Assembly: GCF_913776295.1 (NCBI RefSeq)
Contig: NZ_CAJYOJ010000015.1
Location: 1-64,000 of the forward strand
From: an uncultured Pedobacter sp.
GTDB lineage: Bacteria; Bacteroidota; Bacteroidia; Sphingobacteriales; Sphingobacteriaceae
Reading direction: 5' to 3'
Length of the DNA: 64,000 bases
Shown: one piece after another, positions 1 through 9,766 of the stretch
Layout: each line of letters starts with the position of its first letter
Position numbering within the stretch: the stretch's first letter is position 1
Notes under the pieces: generated by a model
Databases searched by the model: none
The model's input: only the letters and a program-made list of their open reading frames with translations
Told to the model about the DNA's origin: nothing
Made by a program: the position numbers and the translations under genes

Positions 1-1
1 T

Positions 2-70
2 AAATCAGAATCATACGCTTCTGAGGCTATTATGAAAGCGGAGCAAAATGCTATGGTTTTAGCAAAATAG
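2..70 (+). CDS. 3' end of an unidentified gene (partial)
   Basis: An open frame enters from the left edge and stops with TAG at 68-70, giving a 22-residue tail that is alanine- and glutamate-rich and ends in AMVLAK. It is followed 21 bases later by an intrinsic terminator, which supports a real gene end. The tail looks helical, but it is too short to assign a family. Confidence 0.5.
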   Translation, partial: KSESYASEAIMKAEQNAMVLAK

Positions 71-91
71 AAGATTATTTATTTAGATGAA

Positions 92-122
92 TAAAGCTGC
101 CTGTTTTGGGCGGCTTTTTTTG
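92..122 (+). terminator. Intrinsic terminator of the upstream partial gene
   Basis: AAGCTGCC pairs with GGCGGCTT (one G-T pair) around a short T-rich loop, followed by a run of T. It separates the gene ending at base 70 from the Ter operon that starts at 411. Confidence 0.75.
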
Positions 123-325
123 TTTAAGGAGATGATCCAAAGAATATTTTTGTATGATGTGAAGCTAGCCGATGGTAAATTTTAATTGGATTTTAATCCT
201 TTTACACCTGTCTCCGCATTGAGCAGGTGATATACAGGGCTTAATTTTAGATGACTGGTTCCAATGAGGAAAATGTGATGGTTTCTAAAAATTAAATCAA
301 AATTTTATTGCCTATAATTTTCTCT

Positions 326-370
326 TTACGGTTTTCCGTAAGGATTGCCGTTGCCGTGCTTATACTTTTG
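326..370 (+). promoter_or_regulatory. Regulon promoter site A, upstream of the TerD/tubulin operon
   Basis: A perfect inverted repeat, TTACGG-TTTT-CCGTAA (326-341), is followed by 21 bases and then the -7 box TACTTTTG (363-370). No good -33 TTG lies at the usual distance, so the palindrome abuts the -33 region, as expected for an activator-dependent promoter. The start codon is 40 bases after the -7 box. The same layout and spacing occur at five other promoters before base 22800. The protein that binds it is unknown. The rest of bases 71-410 shows no gene. Confidence 0.7.
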
Positions 371-410
371 GTTAACTAAACCATACTTAAAGCACCAAAA
401 TGTATAAATT

Positions 411-1949
411 ATGAAAACAGGCAATACCCGGAACTTTATCAGGATCATGGGATTATTGGGACTATTTGCAATTTCAGCTTGTAAAAGTTCCGGAGAATCT
501 CAATCAGAAGATCCCTTCGCAGCTATAAATTTCAACCTTTATGATCAGGATTTAGGAAAACGTATTGAAGCCTACCATAGCGCGAATACTCCCGGTAGTG
601 AGACCAAAAAAGGCACTCCTGCACTTTATATTGATTTTTCCTCTGGGATAAACAAGGCTTTTAGCGACCCTGCGATTAAAAGTATGATGTCAGCCTGCTT
701 CAATACCGTTCTTACGCAACAGTTTGAAGTTTACAAATTAGGGTCAAATAAAATATCATTACTCAATGTAGCCAACACGACTGAACTGGGGCAACAGGTG
801 AGCGACCCGAAACAATATGCAGACATTTGGGCACCTTTGCAGGCAACAGTAGAAAAAATTGTTGCCGGTAACAGCGATGCACTGCTGATAACTGATTTTG
901 AGGAGTGGCAAAAAAATATCGAGGTGACCAATACCGCCTTCCTGAAAATCCCATTCTCCAGGTGGCTTGAAAAAGGAAATTCCATTCACTTTTTTATTGC
1001 CGATTACCAGGAAGGTAAGGTGAATAAACATCTTTATTTTACCATATTCAGTTATGGTCGTTCTGATGCGGGAAGTTTGATCTCAAAACTCGAATCGAAG
1101 CTTTCACCATCAACAACACGGTTTGATTTATCCAATAGTACTTATCAGCTATCTACGGCCTATCCTTCCGAAAAATCGGGAGGTATTTTTTACGATGAGA
1201 CTGCAAAATCTGAAAAGGCCAAAAATATACTTGATTTAAAAGAGGGTTACATTAATGGGCTTAAAAACGGACAGGACTTTGAGTTTTATCCGCTTGGGTT
1301 GGATTGGAAAAACATCGATCAACTGCACCATACTTATGCCGCACAAAACCAGTTTAACGATTTCTTCAGGAAACTTTTTATTGACCTCAATAATGAAGAT
1401 AGTTACACTTTTGGAAACTTCAAAGTGAAAGTTTCGGATGTGACAGCTGATTTCGAAAACTTTGCAAAAGCAGAAGAGGCTAAAAAACACCAGCCAAAAC
1501 TAAGCAAGGGCAGTAATGGCGAGGCCAAGTTTTCTGATCAGGAAAAGGATGCAATTGCATTATCCTGTTATAATGCCGATGGAAAATTAAAAGAAAAATG
1601 GATTTATAAGGCACAGGCATCCAACCTGCTTAATGAGGTTTTTACCCTCAACCAAACCCTTTTCGCCAATACCAGGGCATCCAACCCTAAACACGTAGAA
1701 TTTGGTGTTTCTTTCGACCCTAAATTCAGTATAGCCAACATCCCTAATCCTGATGGGTTAATAAAGGTAGAAATTTTACCCAGCACGGTCACACCAAATT
1801 TGCAGGGCGCTAAAATGACGAAATTCGAGTGGATAAATTCAAAAAATGCCCCAAATACCGCTTTGTCAGAATCGATAAAAAATACTTTACAGGAACTCAA
1901 ACCTGTAGATAAAGTAGTGTACTCTTACTACATCAAAACTAAACAGTAA
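411..1949 (+). CDS. Lipoprotein heading the TerD/tubulin operon, possibly vWA-like
   Basis: This 512-residue protein starts with a lipoprotein signal: basic N-terminus, hydrophobic stretch at about 13-22 and a lipobox ISAC with the acylated Cys at 24. The mature part carries a segment near 70 (ALYIDFSSG) and one near 163 (ALLITDF) that resemble the strand-plus-acidic-loop pattern of von Willebrand A folds. That is only a tentative fold guess. There is no recognised enzyme motif. It is the first gene behind promoter site A, with 26 bases to the next gene, so it probably supplies the envelope-anchored part of the system. The ATG at 411 gives a good signal peptide. Confidence 0.7.
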   Translation: MKTGNTRNFIRIMGLLGLFAISACKSSGESQSEDPFAAINFNLYDQDLGKRIEAYHSANTPGSETKKGTPALYIDFSSGINKAFSDPAIKSMMSACFNTVLTQQFEVYKLGSNKISLLNVANTTELGQQVSDPKQYADIWAPLQATVEKIVAGNSDALLITDFEEWQKNIEVTNTAFLKIPFSRWLEKGNSIHFFIADYQEGKVNKHLYFTIFSYGRSDAGSLISKLESKLSPSTTRFDLSNSTYQLSTAYPSEKSGGIFYDETAKSEKAKNILDLKEGYINGLKNGQDFEFYPLGLDWKNIDQLHHTYAAQNQFNDFFRKLFIDLNNEDSYTFGNFKVKVSDVTADFENFAKAEEAKKHQPKLSKGSNGEAKFSDQEKDAIALSCYNADGKLKEKWIYKAQASNLLNEVFTLNQTLFANTRASNPKHVEFGVSFDPKFSIANIPNPDGLIKVEILPSTVTPNLQGAKMTKFEWINSKNAPNTALSESIKNTLQELKPVDKVVYSYYIKTKQ

Positions 1950-1975
1950 TCTAAAATCATTAAAATCATTCTAAA

Positions 1976-2314
1976 ATGGAATCAGCTTCAGCGTACATCA
2001 TCTCAATCATCACCGCATTGATCTTTCTTCTTTTATCTGCCATCATTGCAAATGCCATCAAATTTGAAGGAGGGAGTAACCCCAAAGATCCGCAGGCACG
2101 TAAAACCTGGTTCTGGATACTGGCTATCCTAAATCCGGCTGTATGTTTTTTATTAGGCTATTATGCGTTTAAGCCCGATGCAAACATCATGGTCGTAAAT
2201 AATTATGTTACAGCCTTGAGTATTGGTACCGCTATCGGTTTTATGCTCTACATTCTAATCGGTTTTGTCATGAGCAAAATATTTGCCACCGGAAAAATCG
2301 GACACTGGTTTTAA
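1976..2314 (+). CDS. Small integral membrane protein of the Ter operon
   Basis: This 112-residue protein has three predicted membrane helices, at about 8-30, 43-66 and 78-106. The first loop carries a short charged stretch (NPKDPQARKTW). No family was recognised. It sits between the lipoprotein and the tubulin-like gene with gaps of 26 and 18 bases, which fits a single transcript. Its position suggests a membrane anchor or channel partner for the cytoplasmic cytoskeleton-like proteins encoded after it; this is inference. Confidence 0.7.
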   Translation: MESASAYIISIITALIFLLLSAIIANAIKFEGGSNPKDPQARKTWFWILAILNPAVCFLLGYYAFKPDANIMVVNNYVTALSIGTAIGFMLYILIGFVMSKIFATGKIGHWF

Positions 2315-2332
2315 TCCCTAATCATAATAGCA

Positions 2333-3976
2333 ATGGATAAATTATTTGTCATAGCCATAGGCGGTACAGGGATGCGCTGTCTGGAAGCCTTTACCCACCT
2401 GTGCGGAATTGGGATGTTCGACAATCAGGAAATCGAAATCCTCACGCTTGATACCGACCAGAATAACGGGAACAAAGGGCGGGTTGAAGAATTGATCAGC
2501 CTTTACAACCGGATCAAAACAACCGGCGCCAGCCTGGGCGGAACCCCAAACGCAAATACCTTTTTCTCGGCAAAACTGAATTTACACCGGTTTTTCACCA
2601 ATTATGCTAGCCCTGGAAGAGAAACCTATAAAAACATCAGTAAAATTACAACAGGTTCGCCAGAACAGCAGAAAGCCAATAAATTAATTTCGGATCTGTT
2701 TTTAGACAATGGCTCGGTACAGGAATTTGCTTTAGAACATGGCTACCGGGCGCAAACTCACCTGGGTTCTATGCTGATGTATCACGGCATAGTAGAAGCT
2801 GCCCGAAATATCGTCAAAGGTTCCGCAATCGAATTGCAGGAACGCGAACTGGATACTTTTATGGGCAAACTCGAGGGGGCGGGTGCAAATGCCAGGGTTT
2901 TTATTTTTGGTTCTATATTCGGTGGTACAGGTGCCTCATCCATCCCCGTGATCCCGAAAGCGCTACAGGATTTTGTAAAAATCCGCTCTAATGGCAACGC
3001 CAGTATCGATTTCGCAAAGGCCAAATTTGGTTCAACTTTATTAACGGAGTATTTCACTTTTAGTAAACCCGATGATAAACAGAAGGCCAGCAAAGCCAAT
3101 AGCGTAATTGCCGATTCGTCGTTTTTTCCGCTAAACAGTCAGGCGGCGTTACAGTTTTACCAAAGCGATCCTACTGTTCAAAGGTGTTACAAACTGCTTT
3201 ATCATATTGGCTGGCCAATAGAAAGCAAAAAAATTGATGGCAACAACGTTTCCAATCAAACCATCACCGGTGGGGGCGAACAGAAAAATCCTTGTCACAT
3301 TACAGAATTGTTATGTGCCTGTGCGGCTTACGATTTCTTTACCCGCAACGATGGTTTTAGCAGCGCAAAGGCCGATTACCTCTATAAAGCGGTAGAATTT
3401 AAGGATAATTCGTTCAATTTCTCTTTTGACGACTTTATAGGCAATGAAAATCAATCGGGCGAAATCTTTGTAAATAAATTAGGTGCTTTTTTCTCCCTGG
3501 CACACATTTCTTTAACCAAAAACGGTGGCGCTTTTGATGATGCAGGCATAAAAGGATTCATTAAACAATGCGAAAACCAAAAACTCAACCAATACAGTAC
3601 CATTACCGATGCGGAATGCAAAGACATCAACGAATATTTTAAACTCTTTGCCTACACCTTTAAAGATGCGAAATTTATACCAGGCTGGCTTTATCAGGTG
3701 AGGAATTCCGTTGCACCGGGCCGGTTCCTTTTTGATAGCAAAGCTTTTCCAGATAATCCTTCCGAACTAAAAAAACTGGATGTTGGTACCATTTTCCTTG
3801 ATGAAAAACACCATTGGAGCAAAGGACGATTTTTTAGCGATCGATATAATGTTTTTGTGGAGAATCTGATCAATACCAATCCAAAAGAGGAGCAAAAAGT
3901 AAATACCACCAAAGAGAAATTCCTCGCTCATATTTTTAACGCACTTACCATTTCACAAAACTTCGATATAAACTAA
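2333..3976 (+). CDS. Tubulin-like GTPase-fold protein
   Basis: This 547-residue protein shows a tubulin/FtsZ-type nucleotide site. The N-terminal strand and loop VIAIGGTGMR lie at about 6-15, an acidic segment TLDTDQNN at 38-45, and a glycine-rich T4-like signature FGSIFGGTGASS at 192-203, related to the GGGTGTG loop of tubulins. The order and spacing of these elements fit the bacterial 'tubulin-like' family rather than FtsZ itself, because the C-terminal half is not FtsZ-like. It probably binds GTP and may polymerise or act as a switch. It lies 6 bases upstream of the giant actin-fold gene, so a tubulin and an actin homologue are made side by side. Confidence 0.8.
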   Translation: MDKLFVIAIGGTGMRCLEAFTHLCGIGMFDNQEIEILTLDTDQNNGNKGRVEELISLYNRIKTTGASLGGTPNANTFFSAKLNLHRFFTNYASPGRETYKNISKITTGSPEQQKANKLISDLFLDNGSVQEFALEHGYRAQTHLGSMLMYHGIVEAARNIVKGSAIELQERELDTFMGKLEGAGANARVFIFGSIFGGTGASSIPVIPKALQDFVKIRSNGNASIDFAKAKFGSTLLTEYFTFSKPDDKQKASKANSVIADSSFFPLNSQAALQFYQSDPTVQRCYKLLYHIGWPIESKKIDGNNVSNQTITGGGEQKNPCHITELLCACAAYDFFTRNDGFSSAKADYLYKAVEFKDNSFNFSFDDFIGNENQSGEIFVNKLGAFFSLAHISLTKNGGAFDDAGIKGFIKQCENQKLNQYSTITDAECKDINEYFKLFAYTFKDAKFIPGWLYQVRNSVAPGRFLFDSKAFPDNPSELKKLDVGTIFLDEKHHWSKGRFFSDRYNVFVENLINTNPKEEQKVNTTKEKFLAHIFNALTISQNFDIN

Positions 3977-3982
3977 AGCACC

Positions 3983-6900
3983 ATGTCTGATAAAAGAATC
4001 AAAGCACTGGCGATAAAAGTTCATCCCAAAACAGAGCCGAATGGCGTCGAATTTGCCTGGGATAAAATCCCTCAGCTGGAAGTATTTACCAAAAACATCC
4101 TGATCCCTGAAATTGCTGTTGATCAGGATGGTAATGCTGCTGTTAATATCGGAACGATTGTCTCAGGTATACCATCTGTATTTGCCCGTGCTAATTTATT
4201 CAAAAATGCGATAGATAACATCCGCGATAAAGATGCTGAAGCATCGGGTTTAATGTTATTCTATAAGTCGCTCATAAGCGAATGGAAAGGCCTGATCAGT
4301 TGCATAGCCTTAAACTATAAAGATATAGAAGTTAATAGGATTCATCTATCTTATTCAGATGGCCAGCACTTAAATACCACTGCAAACCTATACGAGCCTA
4401 CTGGTGCATTTGGCAACATGCTATTCGAGCGTAAGCCTTTGTGGTGTGATCAATCATTGGCTAATAATACCGACAGGATACCCTTTATCGACGTCATTTC
4501 GTTTAAAGGTCATGTTATCGGCGGAACCTCTCCTGATAGTTTTGTGTTTACTTCAGTATCTTACCAGATCAGGGAGAAATTTCCCTTTATCAATGTTCAG
4601 AATGGAAAATTTATCGATCCTTTGCAGTCGGAGATTAATCCGCAGGAACTCTCTACACTTTACGGATATGCCAGGCACATTTTAGATCACATTGAAAGGT
4701 TCAGGTTAAATTATGCTGGTGTAGACGAGCTGATCAGGCCGGAGTATGGCAATATTTCGACTTGTATCCAGGCCTGGATGAACGAGATGGTGATTTATCA
4801 ACAGACCAAAGGTTACCATAAACTTGATCAATCCACTCCGCCTGAAGTCGGTTCGTTATTTAATTATCCTTTTAGCCTGCTTTTTAATTATTCTACAGCA
4901 TTATTTGGTTCGGAAGGAATGATCTACAACGAATCGAAAGAAGGCAGTATCCTGTTTGATCCGAAAGATCTACTGCTTCCTGATACTACCGAAATTGCCC
5001 AGATCGATTTTGGCAGGGATGGAATGGAAACCTGGAACTTCCTGAAATCAAAACCTATACTGCTCCTGGCCGCCGAAACCAAAGGGCAACTGAACAGCTA
5101 TGCCTATTTTACCCTACCCTTAACGCCACTGGCATTAAATGTTTTCGGTGCCACGCTTGATGCATTGGTGGGTATTTCCGAATCATCGAACGTAAAATCG
5201 CGGATTAACGCCATTTACGATCCGGCAGATAAAGACGGCGAACGCCTGATTGTTCAGTTAAAGTTATATACCGAAACCGGAAACGAAATTGTCAAAGAGG
5301 TTATTTATAAGATAACCGCCGAATCGATCAGCGGCAAGGATATTTTAATGTGGCCAAATTTTATTTCCAAACAATGGAACCGATACTTCCTGTATTCGGA
5401 AATACCACATAACGATGCTAAGTTTCAGGCTACGCCATTTATCGGCAATGTGGACGACGATTTTTTCAGAATCGCACTGGATGAAAAAGGCATTCCTTTA
5501 TACCTGGCAACTAACGGAAAAGCAGTAATAATCCCCGAAAAATATGGCAATATTAAAGCCCGGTTGCATATTGCATCCAACAATGCAGTGGCCGACAATA
5601 AATATAAATATGAAATATACGAAAGCAATAAACCGTTTAAAGGCGTAAAATTTGCACATGCTGGGGTTGATTGCGGTTTTGGTATTATCCGTTACGATGG
5701 ATCGGGCAATACGCAGGCTTTACCCGTAAATATGTTAAGTGCGCCAAGGGCACTGTCACCAGCCTTTTTAGGTGTCGATTTTGGCAGTACAAATTCTTCT
5801 ATTGCTTATTTTTCCGATCAGCGGAACGAGGTTTGCGAAAACCTGAAACTCACCAATAAAAGGGTCTCATTATTGTCTACAGACAGTAAAAATAACGACG
5901 AACGTCCCGCTGTTGAAGATGAAATTTTCTTTTTCCAGAACGACGAAATCCTCACCAATTCCATCAAATCAGTATTAACGATTCACGATCCGAGAAGAGT
6001 GGTAAATGATGGCAACATCCAGGTCAATTCTTTATTGGCCCAGGCCGTAAAAGGTGGTTTCCCCTGTTTTGAGAAAAACCTGCCCATCGAAAATGCAGAA
6101 AACAACCGCTACATTTTAGGGTATAACCGGATTGGCCGGGCGGAGCTGGTGTACAATATGAAATGGTCGACCCAGCAGATTGATAAAAGTTATAAAACAG
6201 CATACCTCAGTACCTTACTCTTACATGTGTACGCACAGTTATTTATTGAAGGACATGAGCCACATACTTTAAAATGGTCGTACCCTTCATCAATGGGAAA
6301 AGAATTGTTAAGTGAATACAGGGGAATATGGGATTCGCTTAAAGAAATATCGCCAATTGAAAGCCAGGTGAAATTAAAAACCTTCCCTCCTTCCGATCTT
6401 TCTGATCTCGGGGATACGTCGGGCAGCAGCTGGAGCACTTCGGCTGCGCAGTCTGATGGATGGGGCAGTCAAGCTTCAACACCTGCGGCTACGCCCTCGG
6501 CATGGGGTTCAACAGGTACCGGAAATAGCACCTGGGGCGAACAAGCCAAAGCAGGGGAAGCCACTGGATGGGGAAATGATGCAAGAAAAACACTTACAGC
6601 TGTTGACATCAAAACGGAAACCGGTCCGTTAAGGTTCGATTTCAAAAAGTTGAGCAATGAAGAGTCCTTATCAGAAGCATGTGCGGTAGCCAATTATCTG
6701 GTACGCCCGAATGGAGGATATTCCATTAATCCCGGCGAGTTGGTGCTTTGTTTTGATATTGGAGGGAGTACAACAGATATTACTGCCCTTTGCCAGATGG
6801 AAGGCGGAAAGGCCATGATCAAACAGAATTCCATCCGCTTTGCGGCCGAACGGGTGGCGCAGGCAACGAAATTTTCTCCAAATTTTAAAAATGTACTGCT

Positions 6901-7888
6901 CCGGATTTGTGAAAAGAAAAAAATATCGATCCAAGGGCTAAATTCCGGCACTCCTAAATTCAACGAAAATACCGCACCCTATTATTTCGAACAAGTGGTT
7001 GATCGGTTGCAAGCTTCAGATTTTGAAACTTTTTATCTCTTAATCGCCGCCGAATGCAAGGAAATGATGAGCATTAACCTCTACGTTACCGGCCTGATTA
7101 TGTTTTACGCAGGTCAGCTGGCCTATAAACTACGGAATGAAATTGTAAAATCAGAAGATGCACCACCTGCCGTTAAAGCCATTCCACCGAAAATAAAAAT
7201 AGCATTTGCAGGTAAAGGCGCAAGAATATTCGACTGGTTTACCGCGGTAAATCCGGCCGCAGCTGATGATTATTATACGCAGATGTTTATCAGGGGAATG
7301 GGTGGAGAAGCAGTGGCGAAACAAACCATTAGCCCCATTACCACAAGCCCTTTAAAAATAATCGATATCAATTCGCAACGCGGAACAGATAACGCGGATG
7401 TTAAATACGAAGTGTCAAAAGGTTTGGCCATCCCAACCAATATCACCAGTATTCTGGTGCCGACCAACAAACAGGCCATTGAAATATTAGGCGAAGATAA
7501 TTTCTGTGTGGTTACGCCAAATGGCGAATTTAAATACCTTGAATCAACTAATTCCATTACGCCCGAAATGCTGGAACACATTGGCAATCATTTTATCTGT
7601 TTGCCAAAGGAAGGCAAAGCGCATTGCCCAAGATTTATGGATTTTGCCGATCTGTTTTACAAGGTTTCCTCCAGCATGTTCGGTTTAAAAATGAACGCCA
7701 CAGATTTTATGGCCGGTTTTCAGGATATGAACATCGAGAACTATATCAAAGGAGAACCCGATTTTATCAAAGCACAAAAGCGGAAACAAGATGATCAGAA
7801 AGATTTTGATTATGTAGTGCCGATCATTATTCTGGAAGGGATGAAATTCTTTGAAAAACATTTGCTTAAGGGTATTCAAAAACAATAA
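3983..7888 (+). CDS. Giant actin/Hsp70-fold ATPase-like protein (SrfB-like)
   Basis: The protein has 1301 residues. The C-terminal half carries the actin-fold ATP site in order: phosphate-1 loop GVDFGSTNSS (about 597-606), phosphate-2 loop DIGGSTTD (about 924-931) and an adenosine-type motif FAGKGAR (about 1074-1080). Between the first two sits a low-complexity insert (about 813-868) rich in Trp-Gly, Ser and Thr. The first 590 residues match nothing I recognise and may be a large sensor or partner-binding region. Size and motif layout recall the 'virulence factor SrfB' family, which is a tentative assignment. The stop overlaps the next start, so the two genes are translationally coupled. Confidence 0.75.
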   Translation: MSDKRIKALAIKVHPKTEPNGVEFAWDKIPQLEVFTKNILIPEIAVDQDGNAAVNIGTIVSGIPSVFARANLFKNAIDNIRDKDAEASGLMLFYKSLISEWKGLISCIALNYKDIEVNRIHLSYSDGQHLNTTANLYEPTGAFGNMLFERKPLWCDQSLANNTDRIPFIDVISFKGHVIGGTSPDSFVFTSVSYQIREKFPFINVQNGKFIDPLQSEINPQELSTLYGYARHILDHIERFRLNYAGVDELIRPEYGNISTCIQAWMNEMVIYQQTKGYHKLDQSTPPEVGSLFNYPFSLLFNYSTALFGSEGMIYNESKEGSILFDPKDLLLPDTTEIAQIDFGRDGMETWNFLKSKPILLLAAETKGQLNSYAYFTLPLTPLALNVFGATLDALVGISESSNVKSRINAIYDPADKDGERLIVQLKLYTETGNEIVKEVIYKITAESISGKDILMWPNFISKQWNRYFLYSEIPHNDAKFQATPFIGNVDDDFFRIALDEKGIPLYLATNGKAVIIPEKYGNIKARLHIASNNAVADNKYKYEIYESNKPFKGVKFAHAGVDCGFGIIRYDGSGNTQALPVNMLSAPRALSPAFLGVDFGSTNSSIAYFSDQRNEVCENLKLTNKRVSLLSTDSKNNDERPAVEDEIFFFQNDEILTNSIKSVLTIHDPRRVVNDGNIQVNSLLAQAVKGGFPCFEKNLPIENAENNRYILGYNRIGRAELVYNMKWSTQQIDKSYKTAYLSTLLLHVYAQLFIEGHEPHTLKWSYPSSMGKELLSEYRGIWDSLKEISPIESQVKLKTFPPSDLSDLGDTSGSSWSTSAAQSDGWGSQASTPAATPSAWGSTGTGNSTWGEQAKAGEATGWGNDARKTLTAVDIKTETGPLRFDFKKLSNEESLSEACAVANYLVRPNGGYSINPGELVLCFDIGGSTTDITALCQMEGGKAMIKQNSIRFAAERVAQATKFSPNFKNVLLRICEKKKISIQGLNSGTPKFNENTAPYYFEQVVDRLQASDFETFYLLIAAECKEMMSINLYVTGLIMFYAGQLAYKLRNEIVKSEDAPPAVKAIPPKIKIAFAGKGARIFDWFTAVNPAAADDYYTQMFIRGMGGEAVAKQTISPITTSPLKIIDINSQRGTDNADVKYEVSKGLAIPTNITSILVPTNKQAIEILGEDNFCVVTPNGEFKYLESTNSITPEMLEHIGNHFICLPKEGKAHCPRFMDFADLFYKVSSSMFGLKMNATDFMAGFQDMNIENYIKGEPDFIKAQKRKQDDQKDFDYVVPIIILEGMKFFEKHLLKGIQKQ

Positions 7889-9171
7889 TGATGGGGTTTT
7901 GTGTGTTGGCAAAAATATCGAAGCGGACGGTTACTATCTGGTATCAATCAGACAGTAACCCTTATGCCCCATTAAAAATGAGGGAGTCGAACGAAGTTCC
8001 CCTGTACTTTTATGTAAATGGCAACGATTTTATTTTTGGTGCCGCAGCAAAGGAACGCTTTTACAAAAACGATCCTTATGCTTATGGCAATTATTTCGAA
8101 ATAGTAAAAGATCCGGCGAAACATTTCAGTATATATGGCAATAAAAAACCAGTTAAACAGCTATTTTATTATGGTATTGAACAATACTTATCGTACTTTT
8201 TAAACACGGTATTATACAAATCAGATTCTATCGAATCGTACAGACAGCAGTTCCCTTTGCGCTTTTTATTTGATGATGATATTGAAGACAATGAGAAGTC
8301 GCTGATTGAAAACCTGTTTCTGGAGGCTGGCTATTTTAATGTAGGCCGTATTGGATATCACCGTGCCCTTTTTAATACACTCTCCCAAAAGCAGATTTTA
8401 TCCAACGATAAGGCCATTTTATTTATGAATGGCGTTGATGATGTACTTTATTTAAACCTCTACAAAAATATCAGGGAGGAAGCGCTTGGTACAGCTAAGC
8501 TACCCGGTCAGGGTGCTGACCCCAGGGTAAAAATCCTGGCCGATATGGTTGTAGAATATATCATCCTGCAAAATTCTTATCTGTCTGTTGATAAAAATGA
8601 AGAAATCGCTTTCCTGCTTCCCTTCTGTGCGGCTTTGCTTCAAAACATCAGTCCGATTATAAAAGGCGAAGCCGAACTATCCGATGGAAACCGGTATTGG
8701 TTTAACCTAAGAGAAAGAAATCTGAACGACAGGCTACAATATTATGCCAATGACGGGATGATTTTAACGGCAATAGACGATCTGCTGAAGACCAACAATT
8801 TGCAGGCAAATGCTGTGATGATCCTGCTGGGATCAGAAGAAATCAGCACCTCGTATTTTTCTGACAAACTATTAAAAAAGTATCCTCATGTTAGGGCTTT
8901 GCAGCCTGCCGATATTAAAGATACTATGCTGGCGATTTTCCAGGCAATTGCCAGTGCCGGGTACAAAGTTGAAGCAAAAGTGCCTGCTCCGCCTCCGGTA
9001 TTGGTTCGTCCTCCGCTCCCAGCGCCAAAATTGCCACCACCATTACCACCAAAAAAGCCAGGCGATATCCCAAAACCCATAAATATCCCCAGGTTGCCTG
9101 AAATAAAAGCAACACCAAACACTAAAAATAATCCGGTAAAACTACCGCCCTTACCTCCAAAAAAGAAATAG
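7888..9171 (+). CDS. Degenerate actin/Hsp70-like protein with proline-rich tail
   Basis: This 427-residue protein begins in a TAATG overlap with the preceding stop. Near the N-terminus VPLYFYVNGNDFIFGAAAK has the shape of the Hsp70 segment after the first phosphate loop, and a late segment (MILLGSEEISTSYF) resembles the final adenosine region. The phosphate-binding DxGT residues are missing, so ATP binding is doubtful. Residues from about 370 on form a Pro-rich tail with repeated PPLP/PPKK units, a probable flexible linker or docking arm. The fold assignment is inference from pattern only. It may act as a non-catalytic partner of the giant actin-fold protein. Confidence 0.65.
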   Translation: MMGFCVLAKISKRTVTIWYQSDSNPYAPLKMRESNEVPLYFYVNGNDFIFGAAAKERFYKNDPYAYGNYFEIVKDPAKHFSIYGNKKPVKQLFYYGIEQYLSYFLNTVLYKSDSIESYRQQFPLRFLFDDDIEDNEKSLIENLFLEAGYFNVGRIGYHRALFNTLSQKQILSNDKAILFMNGVDDVLYLNLYKNIREEALGTAKLPGQGADPRVKILADMVVEYIILQNSYLSVDKNEEIAFLLPFCAALLQNISPIIKGEAELSDGNRYWFNLRERNLNDRLQYYANDGMILTAIDDLLKTNNLQANAVMILLGSEEISTSYFSDKLLKKYPHVRALQPADIKDTMLAIFQAIASAGYKVEAKVPAPPPVLVRPPLPAPKLPPPLPPKKPGDIPKPINIPRLPEIKATPNTKNNPVKLPPLPPKKK

Positions 9172-9196
9172 GGCGTATAAACTAAAAATTGATGAA

Positions 9197-9766
9197 ATGG
9201 CTATACAAATAGAAAAAAGAAAACCTGTTTCCCTAATCGGGGAAGAACCCGGCTTAAAACACATTATTGCAGGCCTGGGCTGGGATACTGCTGTTGTAAA
9301 CGGACACCCCGTAGACCTGGATCTCTCGGTATTTATGCTGGGCGAAAACGGTAAACTACTTGCTGATGAATACTTTGTTTTTTATAACAATGATACCAGC
9401 CCTGATGGTTCAACCCACTACCCTGGCGATAGCAGGGGTGGCGAAGGCGAGGGAGATGATGAGGTCATCCACATCGATTTATCCAAAATAAATCCGAAGG
9501 TAGAGTTCCTTTATTTTGCCGTAACCATTGATCAGAGTGAAGAAAGAGGACACCATTTTGGCCACGTTCAAAACTCCTATATCAATATCAGAAACCGTGC
9601 TGATCAATCGGTTTTATGCCAATACCAGCTTAAAGAGGAATTTACAAATGAGGATTCCATTATGATTGCTTCCATTTCCAGAAACGGGGGATCATGGAAT
9701 GTTGAGGCCCTTGGTCAGGCCTTTTCGGGCGGTTTAAATACACTAATAGCATTATATCAATCATGA
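9197..9766 (+). CDS. TerD-family protein (first of a tandem pair)
   Basis: This 189-residue protein has a single TerD domain. Family hallmarks are GLGWD (26-30), the acidic strand DLDLS (40-44) and the second acidic segment GDDEVIHIDLSKINP (86-100). In TerD homologues these acidic loops bind calcium. The family is tied to tellurite, oxidative and phage stress phenotypes, and is proposed to work at the inner face of the membrane as a metal-sensing scaffold. It lies 25 bases after the proline-rich protein, and its stop overlaps the start of the second TerD gene by four bases (ATGA). Confidence 0.92.
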   Translation: MAIQIEKRKPVSLIGEEPGLKHIIAGLGWDTAVVNGHPVDLDLSVFMLGENGKLLADEYFVFYNNDTSPDGSTHYPGDSRGGEGEGDDEVIHIDLSKINPKVEFLYFAVTIDQSEERGHHFGHVQNSYINIRNRADQSVLCQYQLKEEFTNEDSIMIASISRNGGSWNVEALGQAFSGGLNTLIALYQS

